A stretch of 64,000 bases of DNA, taken from NCBI GenBank assembly GCA_013398615.1, contig VZSR01000598.1:1302960-1366959 (forward strand), given 5' to 3'. This DNA is from Brachypodius melanocephalos. Taxonomy: Eukaryota > Chordata > Aves > Passeriformes > Pycnonotidae. Shown here one piece after another: positions 13,001 to 25,000 of this stretch; position 1 is the first letter of the stretch; each line of letters begins with the position of its first letter. The translations under genes were made by a program, and so were the position numbers. The notes below the pieces were generated by a model. That model was not told where the DNA came from and did not search any database. It saw only the letters and a list, made by a program, of their open reading frames with translations.

Positions 13001-16000
13001 CTCCTTTGCCAGACCCTGTGACTCCCTTCACACCCAGGTGCATCGGAACAATAGCAGATTCCCCTGGATCACAGCAGGCATTGTGTGGCACTGAGGTAGA
13101 AACCAAAGGGGAAAGGGGAAAACAAGTTCATTTGCTAATACTGGTGTAACTGGGTGCTCTGGTTGCAGAGCCAGCTCCTCCTCTGGCCGCTCTGAGCTGC
13201 TCGGACAATAGCGGGGCCTTCATTAAGTAAATGAGCCTCCCTTCCACTCTTCCCCACTGATAAGCAATGTGGGTTCCCATTTCCTTTCTCTGGAGCCACA
13301 TGGGGTTTCCTCCCTCTCTCCATTTGATTCTTTATGGATTTAGCAGAAGTGTAAGTTCTTTAAAATGATTTTGTCTTCAGAAAGCATATCTTCTACCCTC
13401 ATTTGTTCTCACTCCTTTCTTTGCCTGTTCCTTTCAGGAAGTAAAAATCACCTCACAAGAAAGACAAAGCACTTGTCCATCTAATGTCTGCTTGGGACCA
13501 CTCAAATGTCCCATCAGGTTCTTGGGGGACAGTGTTCTTAGTCAGAGGAGTATAAACAATGTCAATGGACAAGACAATGCTGCACTGGGTTCAAATTGTG
13601 CTTTATGGTGTGCTGGGTTAGCAGAGGTGGCAATCCATGGGGTGGGAGTTAGGGAATGACCGCACTGACCATGTGTGCCAGTCTGGGACAAGTGTGAGCA
13701 GCACCTGCAGTGTGTACCCAGGGTCTCTGCCACTGCAGTGGGGGGCCTGGTGCCATGCCATGCAGGAATTCATGCTTTGCCATGCAGGAATTCATGCTTT
13801 GCCATGCAGGAATTCATGCTTTGCAGTGAGACTGTGGCCCCAGTCTGCATCCAGCACATGTGTTCAGCCATGAAAAAGCCCATTGCAGACTGGCTTTTCG
13901 TGTTTCCCAGCTGTCTGGGTATTGAAACACTCCTTGCACAGGGATGTTAGGAATCACTGTGCTGCCCTGTGTACATCATGTCAGGTGCTGCACTGCTGGA
14001 TGTGTGAGGGGAACGACCTCCCAGGGCTTGTGACAAGCAACAGCAGCTGTAACGTGTCTGCAGAATCTCCTTGTTAGTTCTGTTCTGCTGAGGAACCCAT
14101 AAATATCTCCTAGAAAGGATCTTGGGCCATCACTGCTGGCATGTGGAAGGAGAGTTGTGCTTTATAAATAATACATACATAGAAAATAAATACATCAGTA
14201 CATGCAAGGCTACCCAAATCACCTAGATTGACAACTTGAGGAGAGCTCACAGTGTCTTATGCATGACTTGCTTCTCTATCAATGTACATCAGCATCCAAA
14301 AGCTTCTTATGTATTACTTATGAAGTTGATATGTGCAGTTAGGCCAGAACTGTCTGAATTGGCCTCTGGGCCACTGGATTAAACCAGGAGATTAAAGGAG
14401 TATGTGAAACGTAATTCTTCTAGATGCTGACCCCACTGTGACTGTTTGCCCAGGAGTTTTTTAGATTTGCCCTTAAGAGCGGGGCTGATGAATACCACAT
14501 AAAACAGTTGTGAGTGCCAGACTGCAGAGAGAGGATCTGTGTTCTTCTGTGGGTGTGTGGGGAGAGTGTCCCCCCAGTTCTGCAGCCTGGCTTGGTCAAT
14601 GATGAAGCTGAGCAAAGCAGAGAGTCATTGCTGTTCATAGGACTCCTTAAATGAGAGACCATGTCTTTTTTCTTTTTCTTTTTCTTTCTGTGCACTTGCT
14701 AGAGAGGAATAGCTGTTAAGAGATAATAAGGGATATGTCCATTTTCCAGCATTTTAAATCATGTAGGTTACATGATCTTTTTGATTTGAATTCCAACATC
14801 AGGACCACAGAAAGCCAACGTAAAGCTGGCAAAATGACCAGTTAAAAAAGAAAACACACACAAACCACCGTGGCTTCTTTCTTTAAATTTGATATTGCAT
14901 TGCTGGATTTTCTAGTATTTTAAGTGAAAAATATATGTAGTTAGTTGCATGTTGACAATGTCCTTGAGGATTTGACAGTGAGATTTTCCAGCAGTTGCTC
15001 TTCGTTAGAATCCTGGTGGTGTTTAATAAGGCAGCCAAACTGCTGGCACCTCGGGCTGGTGTTTGTTCTCCGAGGGCTCGGGGCTGCTGCAGTAAGCACA
15101 TCGACCAGGGCTGATCATTACAAGGGCGTACGCCACCATGAATAAAAATGTCACACGTTCTCCCATCTCACACTGGTACAAAATGTCAGTCCTGTCAAAC
15201 AGACATTGCAAGTAGCACTGAGCAGTCAGTACAAATTGGGAAGCTGAATATTCCCCCAGCTTTCTGATATTCTTCATCTGAAGCAGAAGAAAAGCAGTTG
15301 TTAACCTATTAGCTGTGATTTTAAACTCTGCTGAGGTAGTAGATGGATGGGCTTTAACACATGGGGATAAATATATTCCTGGGGTCTGGGATTTTTTGCA
15401 ACATGTCTCTCCATCCATGTATGTTGAGGAATAGACAGAATGAAAACAAACCACAGCAAAATGAACCTCATTTTGGGAGAAGTCCTCTGGAAAAATTATC
15501 ATCTCAGTGGGATTCTCTTTCAACCTCTTGCCTGTTTTACCTCTGTGAACAGTTGTACAAAAGTCCCCCTTGCTGGTTTGCTGTGATCCAGGAAGGGCCT
15601 GCTTCGATGAGTTAAGGGAGTTTTCCTTCATGGCCCTGTCATTATGCAAATGTCACAGAGAGCTGGGGTTTTATTCTCCTTCTGGACAAACAAAGGTTGT
15701 GCTGCTTCAGGGTAAGGCCCATTGTGCGGTGCAGAGTCCATAGGATGTGTTCCTTCCTAGTGCCAGGAACATCCCTGTGTGTTCACAGGTACCCATCTGG
15801 GACTGAGGGCTGGATATTGTCAGTGCAGGATCCTGCTGTTACTGCAGGGTCCAGAAAAAAATCCAGTGCAAAAAGTTAAGTGCAAAGTGGTTGCCCGAGG
15901 GGACAAGGAGAACAGGTAAAAGGGGCTGCAATGTTCTGTGTCACAGTGAGTATTTCAAAGAAATGGGCTCAAAGTCCATTCTTTGTGTAGAAATTTCTTT

Positions 16001-19000
16001 CGTTTTTCTGACACCTTCTCAGAACAAAAAGTTGGTGTGTATTTAGCGTAGTGAGTCGTGACAAATGAATCCCCTGCCCAAACAGTGGTGAGTGCTGGAG
16101 CAAATTGCCAAGGAAGGGCCAGCGAGGAGCAGGGATGGCAGAGTTCTGCAGGACCAGAGCAGAGCAGGTGGAAAAGGAATCAGCAGAATCCTGGCCTGCT
16201 CCTGCCTTGTGTAGTTACTGTCTGCAGCATGAGCCTTCCTTATCCAGGGCCTCACTACACGGGAACAAGATGGAAACAACGTGTGAGGCTTCTTCAAACC
16301 TGAATGACTCTAAATTGAGTTCAATATTTTGTGTTCTCTAGGCACCTGTTTGCTGTGGGAGGAGGTACCTAGTGCACATAGCTCAGTGTGCAGTGGCTTT
16401 CAGACTGTGCTCTGCAGCACGTGGGCTCTGTGCCAGGCAAAGAAGAGGCTGTTGACAGGCATCTCCTTTGGAAGATGTCAGGAGTGCTCAAACTGCAGAG
16501 TGTCAGCTAATATCAGTTTAATGGTTCAGGGGTGGGTTACATTTTTTAGAAGAACTGAGTGCGCTGTAGATGGGGGGAGGTCAGTGTTGGTGTTCAGCTG
16601 CTCTGCAGACAGAAAGTGAGAGTGGAGCACTAAGTGGTCACAGTCTCAGATTTTCCTGACACCACCTTCTGTGGGTTTTATTGCTGGTTTGCATAGGACA
16701 GGGACTTTCCTGGCACTGGAGCTGAGGAGTGATCAGAAGTCTTGGCAAGTCTTTAAGCACAGATACCACCATATTCCTATCCACCTCACAGAGCAGCACG
16801 TGCTACTTTGGGCATGGCCTGTCTAAGGCTCCTGAACACACACAGGAAAATAGATCCATGTCATTCTCAAAATTCCTCCTTCTTTTTTTTTTTTTTTTTT
16901 TTTTTTTGTAATTGCAGGCAAAAGAAATAAAATACCATTCCATTCCACAGCCCAGGAGTTTATTATTTAAGGCATGTGTTTTTAGAATAGCATCAGTTAT
17001 CAGCAGTAATAATCCACAGTGGTGTTCTCGTGGTTTTGGGATTTTGGCTTTAGGCATTGCTGCATTTTTGCCAGACTTATTCTACCTTCCCAATATACAA
17101 ATGTGGCTTGAAGAATGAGGCATCCCTTAAAACATGGAGATTATTTTTATCACAGGACCCAGCAGATTTCCACTGAAGTATTTCAGAGTGTAAATTAAAA
17201 ATATATGCTGTAAAGTATACACTGTTCCTGTCATCCCAGTTTGTGAGCTGTACATATGGGAGCATGTAAAAAGCAGAGTGTGCTGTGCAGGGATCTGGGT
17301 GGATAATAAAACAGCTGCCTCACCGATTCAGTCTGCTTGCTCTACTGAATCTTTTTAGGTACCAGACATTTTTCAGTGTTGTTATTTTCTCTCTTTTTTT
17401 TTTTTTTTTTAATTGAGTGTTCAGTTGAGGTCCAGCCTGTTCTCCCAAAGTCAGCACTTAGGTCTCCTGCAGCCTGGAGTGTATGAGCCTGACTTCATCC
17501 AGCTCAAGGCATCTCTCTCCCATGGCTGATTGACTTTCAGGTATTTTCAGATCAGTCCTCAATTTCAGAAGGAAGTAAGATATTCATGGAGAAGAGCTTT
17601 CCTTTGGAAATTATTGGAAACTACTAATTGAGAAACACTTCTTCCTCCACATACTGACAAACCAGTTCTCATCTGGTTGTGTTTCCTTTAAGCATTTCCT
17701 TCTGGTTGCACTTGTTGCTGCACATGAACTAGCACCTCTAATTTACTCACAAGGCTCTGTTTTCAATACCACTTTAAAAGACTGAAAAGTCATCCACAAT
17801 TAGTTTGAGATAATATTCTGCTCACGAGCTGTTACCTTGCAGACCAAAAATTATCATTTTGTAATGTTTTCTCTGGTATAAAACTCTAAATAGCTGTATT
17901 GTGAAAGTTCCTTGGGTATATAATAACTACTTGAAGAGATGTGGGATCTATCATTCTTAAATAGTATTTTGATAGTGTAAAAGTGAATGTAAGATTTTTC
18001 TTCCTTCAGCATCTCATGGCTTAAAGTTACTTGTCTGATAATTAGTAAAGCAGTGCCAGATCTGCAGTCACAAAAATGGCTTTCTGCAAATTTTCTGTCG
18101 TGTTGCTTCAGAAGTATTTAGAACAAGACCATTAAGCAAATATGCAGAGGAAAAAGGTGTGCTGGTAAACAGCTATTGGTGAGAAAGTGCTAATTTAGAC
18201 ATTTCTCCCCTTCACATAAAAAGCTATAGTACATACATCTAGGACCATACCTGGCACAGCAATTTAGCAGCTTTTAGCACACTGCAGCCGTGTGCTGGTT
18301 GGTGCCCATTCCTCCCTACAGCCCAGGTAATTAAGTTGATATTCCAACACAGCTTCACCTGCTGACCTTTTAGAAACAATGTGTTTTGCTGCATTAACAA
18401 ATTAACTTCCAATCGTGGCTCTCCCAGTAAACACAGAGTTTGAACAGGCTTGCTTATCCCGCTGTGATGACAGGCAGGAGCACCAACACGGGCAGGGCAG
18501 CTCCGGACAGCCCCTGCTCCCTTTGGGTGCCTCCCGTCACCCCTGGCCTGCTCCTGCCTGTGTTCACAGCCCTGCTTTGGGCCAGGCCTGGCCCTGCTCC
18601 GTGCAGAGAGCCCTGCTGGCCCTGGGCAGCTCTGTGTTACCCTGCTCTCAGATCTCCTGGGGCTCAGCAGTGCGCTGTGTGGGGCAGCACATCCCAACCT
18701 CCCAACACACCCCAGTGCTGGGGGCACTGCAGCCATAGCAGAAACTGGAATAGGAGTGTTGGCTTTGCCTGTGTGGTTACAAGCACTGAGGTCACACTTC
18801 TGACAGTCAACACAATGCCTGGTTAGAAGTCCAAGAGACAAAAAAGTTTCTACACCTTTAATCTTTTCCCAAAGCAGCACTTGTGTGTGTCTTTATTGTG
18901 GAAACACGTAGAACTATTTTTTGATCGAAGATGAAAGCTTAATCATATGGGATATTTAAATCTCAGCTGGAAGAAAGAGTCTAGTGACAGGATAAGGGTA

Positions 19001-22000
19001 TGGAAGTATTGGCTCCTGCAAAGGAGTAGTTTGTTGTAATATAAATATATAGAATACTAGTAGTGTGTTCATTTTCACGTACACAGAATTAAAATGATAC
19101 CTGCACAAGTAGTTTTGAGTTCTAGGCCATCATGGTGCTTTAAGGTCTGACTTGTAAGTGTTGGTTACTTAGGAGTGAAATCCAGGACAGGATCTGAACA
19201 TAAGCTCACCTTTAAGTGAATGAAAAGTTTAACTGAATCGGGGTTTTTTGCATGCTCTTACATGTTTGGTTTGAGGCCTTCTCCATAAGTTTTCACAGAC
19301 ACTAAAATCACTGGAGATCTCAGTGAAAGTGTTTTTGAGTATTCTGGTTTCCATTTGCATAAATGTAGCCTAGAACACTTGGACCTCGAGGTCCAGGAAT
19401 GCAGCCTGCCCATCTGTGTTGTGTCAGTCCGTTTTGCTGTCTGGTGTGCAGTGCTGTCCGTGCTGCCTTTGGTGTGACAGGAGCTGAGTTCAGCCCATGG
19501 CTGCCTGTGCTGCTAGGGCACCTCATGGCTCATGGCCTTTGTCACTGCTTTGGAAAAACAAAGGAAGGAAAATGGGAGAATGGCGTTTGGTGAGGTGAGT
19601 ATGAAGGTAAATCACGCGCTGTCACATGCTCATGCTGCTTTTGCCAGGATATCAGAGGTGTTTCCGTTCAGGTTTAATTTAGTCTCCACTTTGCTGCAGC
19701 AGCACAGACTCCGCCCACCGCGGCCGCCGCCCCCAAAGATCCAGCGCTCCTCCAGGCCCGTGAGTAGCTGGGGATTGTTTCACTGCCACAGCTTAACACT
19801 GCCTGAGTTACGCTCTTTGTAGCACTACTAAACCCTTGGATTGTCAAGCTCTGCACAGAAGCCGTGTGTGAATTATGCTCCTAAACTGCCTTCTCTCTGC
19901 TGCGGCACAGCCCTGGGACCCGCGGTTGTTCTGCTTTTCTCTGGCGAGCCCTGCAGCTCTCGGGCAGCTCTGCAGGTAACTGGGGCTGCTCTCCCACGTC
20001 TGGTTTGACTTTTGCAGTGATTTCTTACACACAAAGCCCTGCTAGACTGGCTGGCAGAAGTTTTTAGCCAGTGAGCTTTTGAAGACTTGCACTGAACTCA
20101 AATCTGAAAGGAAGCAGAAGCCTGAAGACAAAATATTTATTCTCTGCAAGTTATGCTTTTAATTAATTTGGGATGCCTAATTCTTCTCCATGTGTGAATA
20201 GACTTGAAGAAAGCCAGGTCAATCTTTGGTGGTAGAACATTGGTACCATGTTAGGGATGACGTACACTGGGTAACACACAGCAGGTTGGCCAGAGGAAGG
20301 GACTCTTCCAAGGAAGAACTGCACAGAAATTATTGGCAGTACAGTGCCTGTACATGTTAGGGAGGGATACCTTATCTCAGCAGTTTTTCCCCCAAAATCC
20401 TCCCTGTAGGACAGTTTTTACCTACGGACTATGCAGGATGGCATTAAAACTGGACACCCTGCTGGGTCTGCACCAGATGTTTATTTTTTTTTAAAGGCAC
20501 AGGCAAGAAGTATCAGTTTAGGAGGGATGTTGGTTTTGGCACAGCATTGGAAGATATTTTGGAAGATATATTGGAAGATATTCAGGACTTCAGGTTTATG
20601 TATATGGTTCTCCTCCAGATCATCTTCTTGCTTCCTTATCCATACACATACATGCATAAGAAAGAGAGAGATGCAAGTTTTCAAATCTGATCTTGCTAAA
20701 ACTTGGTAAAATGTGTTTTGGATGAGCAGGTAACTGGTTAACAAATGCAACTGGGTGTGTGTTTTAACTTTTGGTCTCTGGTGCATGTTCCTGTGTGACA
20801 TTTCAGTGGCATGTGTTTCTTCTCCTCCCTCTTTTTAACTCTGGGTGTTTAACAGAGTCATTTTTATGAATTTTTCCCCTGAAGATTTCTGTTCTCTGTG
20901 TTTCAAAAGTTGCATTGACTATGATTATGTGTGTTCTCCTAAATACAATGGGCATGGGAGACCCTCCCAGATGTGTCTCCCTGGGATCAGACTTCCCATG
21001 TGCTGTGGGGTTCCTGTGGTGCTCCCATGCCCTCGTGTTCCACATTTGGCAAGTGTAAAGGGGGCATGTTGTGATTCCTCTGTACCAAAGTTGCTGAACT
21101 GTATTGTTCAAATGGAGTCATTTATTATGTGGAAGTCTTGTTAAGACTGTTTAATCTCCCAGCTGTAGGGTATTAATAGTCCTCAGTGTAACATGGTTGG
21201 TTCCACTGTCTTTGCTCCCAATGTGATTGATAAAATGTTGGAAATGTAATAATGAAAGCTCCTGTTGCATTCCTCTGGCTGTGTCAGTAAGTGGAACAGA
21301 AAGGCTTCATTCATCAAGGGGAAATTCAAGATAAATGTAAATTATTATAATCAATCCCAAAAATGTGCTTGTATCAAATATACATAAATTTGTTGTTGTT
21401 CAGAACTGTTATTTGGCTTTAAGTAGTTGCAACACATTTCTGTATGTGTAAATAATACTTTTTGCAGGCTGCTTTTTCCCTCTCAGGCTTGGCAGCTCCT
21501 ACAGAGGTGGGTATCAGCAAGTGATTTATCCTGGCCTTGTACACGAGCACTGAAGGGGGAGACCAGGTCCCTCTGCTCTTGCAGCCAGGGCCACAGAATA
21601 CCAGAATTCCTGAGAAATATTTTGTGCTGCAAGGAGGAATACATGGGCACTAATACTTGCAATATGAGTAATTGCTGGTAATAAAGCCAAAAACACAGAC
21701 CAGAGAAAGGTTAAGGAAGCAGAACAGAGATGTTTTTTGCATTCTGCTGCTTTGGAAATAAGTGGTGGTGGTATTATGAAGAAGAGATGGTTGTTGCTTC
21801 TAATTAATGGAGGTCTGTTTGGATTAATAGTGGTTGTTTGGAAACTATTCAATTAGAAAAAGTTAAAATATAATAATTATGCATTAAGTTGATGGGGACA
21901 GTAATAAGCACATTCAACCCTTCTGTCCTGGGAGTTTACCTTTTTTCTTTTGGCTGTGTGCTCACGTAATTGGATTTCTTTGATACTTTTGCATTTGATA

Positions 22001-25000
22001 AGCATTTAACCTTGCCTCTGTGGCTACATGAGACTCAAAATCCAGCAAGGAATTGACTTGATTCCTGGCTTTTCCCTGCAGTTCCCCAGAAACAATGCTC
22101 TAAATCCCGCTCAGCTTTGTCACCTTGCAGCGCTCTGGGCTGGGGGCCCTGGAGCCACCCCAAACTCTCACCTCTCTCCCTCGTGGGCAGCACCCACCCT
22201 AAAGGTGAAAGTGTTCCCAGCATGCTGACAGGCCAGCTTTACACATCAGCTCCCAGCTCCCATTTAATTAAGCAGCTTGCTTTCTTCCTCTCTTTCCCTC
22301 TCTCCTTGGCGCTCTCCTCTCCCCGCTCCTCCTGCCTGTCGCCCCCCTCTCCCCCACTCCTCTCTGCAGTCTCTCCCTGTTTTATCAGCCCTAATGAAGC
22401 AGTATTCTTCATCGATCCTGCTGATTGCCAGCCCATTCCTTTTGTTTGTTGGCAGCGAGCCATTCTGCTGCGCTCTGACAGCTCAGCTCCTCTAATTAGC
22501 TCTGTTGTTCTTTTCCCCATGTTTCACCACGTTGCAAGTTCAGTTGAAGTTGCCACAAACTTAATCCTTCCATTCCTGCCATAAATTCACATTCTTAAGC
22601 TGTCTTTATTGTAGAGAGGAGCAGCCTTGTGTGGGGACTGATCTCCAAGACCTTAACATCTGACCTTTTCATAAGCCCTTTTTCCTAAGAAACAGTGGCG
22701 ATACAACTCTGGATTTCTTCCTCATATCTGTTGTGCACCATTTCCTTTGAAATGAAAATTCAATGTAATAATGCTGCTGCTATTTTCTGCATACTGGTGC
22801 GTAGGGCAGAAGCACTGCACACAATTTGGTGGCTTTCTCCTGCCAGGAAAATTTAAGATTTATGTACCTGGGAAGAAAAATGAAAAAAACAAAACCAAAA
22901 CAAACCTGGAAAGCCCTCCTTCCCAACAAATTAATTTTTTTAAAAACTTCTTTAGTCACTCCAGAGCACTCAGGCTGTAGACCATCTCCTTTCTCCTGTG
23001 CCTCTTAAGGGAGCACAGCCTCTGGGAAGTCAGGAGCTGAGTTGTATTCCCAACTTTATTTGGGTGTTTGGGCATTTCTGTCAAGATTAGCATTGAACTG
23101 AAACAACAGATCTGACTCTTTTCCACGTGCTTAACAAAACACGTGAAGCTGGTGTGTACAGTCTGCCCTGCCAAACTTTGAGCACAAATGCTTATTCCTT
23201 GCCTTGAAATAAGGCTTTTTTGCTTGTGGAGGTCCTGGTCAGAAATGAAGCTGAAGTTCCATACATTAGAAGGTGATGGAGATGTGTGTGAGACTGGATT
23301 GGCAGCAGCATCATCTTCAAAAAGCTTTGGATTTTACTACAGACAACAAAAGTCTAACTTAATACCAGGACAATGACAATATGGCTGGCGAGGGTTTGTG
23401 TTGGGCTGTTGGAGGGAAGCAAATTTTTAATGAAGAATGAGCTGAGGTTTCGTGTTAAGGCATTTATCCTAAGTAACAGTTTCCAGTGCTCCCTTGAGCA
23501 GAAGTCCTCACCTGAGAGGTTGGGTTCCTGGGAACGAGCAGCCAGAAGGGTCATGATATCAGAGCTGAGCCCCACTGCCAGTGCAATGTCCAGAGCACAC
23601 AAACATTCCCAGCTTTTCTCTCTGCATTGGCTGCGCAGGGGGAGGCTCACTCAGGGAATCCTTTCTCTGAAATTCAGCCTGCACCAAACAGGACCAAGCA
23701 AATAGCAGTTAGTGACCAGCGTATCTGTTCCATGTGCAAGTTGTGGGGCAGTGTGGTTTGTATCCACCAGATTCTCTGATGTATCCCCCAGATTCTCTGA
23801 TGTATCCACATTCATGGGTCACACTGTGGCACAAAAGACAAAGCAAGGCCCAGTGGAAGATCGCTGTAGGATGCTGGTGGTTCTCCGTTGTTGTCTGTGT
23901 CTGCTGTGGGATCAGGGGCAGTGTTTGATGAGATGTCTCTGTGCATGTCACAGGTTCGCCCCCCAAGACCTCATGTGGTTAAGAGGCCCAAGAGCAACAT
24001 TGGTGTGGAGGGCCGGAGGACCTCAGTTCCCAGCCCAGAACAGTAAGTACTGTGCTGCTCTGCTTCTCTCTGCTTGCTTCAGACAGCGTGTTCAGGACTG
24101 GGACTCACCAAAGGACTCATTAAAAAATACTACACATCAAAGGTAGTTTTTAACTAAGAAAAAGGCTGATTTTTTTGAAAAGTTTTTTGGAACATTGTAG
24201 AGGAATTGTGAAAAAGCGAGTAACCAAAGTTTGCTTGTGGAGAAATTGTGGTTTGCCAAGTTACACACACTCTGATCAGCCTCTTGAGTGAAAGTTTCCA
24301 GGTTTTAGAGGTTTAATTTCTTTGTTGTTTTGTTTTGCACTTTTCTTTCGAGGAAATTGTCAGTTCCAGCCCTGCAGATGCAGTGTTCTTGCCTGGCTGT
24401 AGCTGGAGGGTGCAGAACTGTTTATTTGACAGTGATGGCAGAAGAGGCTGTGTCTAATTCTAGCATTAACAGGACCATGATGTCTGTGTGAGCTCTGTGG
24501 TGAGGGCTTGTAGGGCTTCACTTTGCACAGTACTAGCAAATTTATCCCCCCTTTAGCTGTGGCAGTAAAGGGGGAATGTTCCAGATCATCTGTGCAGCCA
24601 CAGCTCCTGGACAAAAGGTGTTGATTTCCAGTGTCTCTCTTGTACATACCAGTACAGGCATGTTCTGTTAGCTCAGGGAGGCTTTTTCAGGCACTTTCAC
24701 TCATGTCACTTATCCAGGGATTTTTGCAAAGATAACAACGGGTGTGTGCTGCAGATTCCTGACACTGCCAGAGTGGAGTTAGCAATGGGCCCTCAGGGGT
24801 GACCCTGACCAGGGAATGGGTGCTCTGAGCTGTGTGTGTATTGAACTGTGGATGTTCTGAACTTGCCAGCACAGCCCAAACACACTGGAGGGGCAGCAGT
24901 GGACATCAGTGCATGTTTAGCTCTTTCCAGCCGTGCCGGGGTAGGGGCATACTCCAGCTTTAGCCTAAACTGAGCGGCGATTCCTGCCTTGTACAGGAGT

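Larger units (their letters stand above)
8779..19699 (+). other. DENND1A: DENND1A large intron, 10.9 kb
   Basis: This is the largest intron in the window. It holds the CpG-rich island at 10,560-10,960, a CR1 tail at 11,605-11,725, homeodomain-motif clusters near 9,120-9,330 and 12,230-12,480, a 22-bp tandem repeat at 13,757-13,822 and poly-T tracts at 16,883-16,907 and 17,394-17,410. The longer open frames (15,023-15,649 and 18,239-18,880, both minus) look accidental. Confidence 0.75.
19760..23953 (+). other. DENND1A: DENND1A intron
   Basis: The intron holds short tandem repeats (20,547-20,582 and 23,768-23,807), a pyrimidine-rich tract (22,283-22,365) and a regulatory-looking block (22,370-22,570). 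No gene is supported. Confidence 0.75.

Noticed and set aside
15023..15649. 208-codon minus-strand open frame in the large DENND1A intron
   Set aside because: It shows no family resemblance, no splice context and an amino-acid composition like random sequence.
16883..17118. Poly-T tract followed by TTGCAG and a 60-codon open stretch, looking like a splice acceptor and exon
   Set aside because: The encoded peptide is not related to DENND1A, no donor follows, and the T run is simple sequence.
18239..18880. 213-codon minus-strand open frame
   Set aside because: It lies in a GC-rich patch that is open in several frames on both strands. No domain was recognised.
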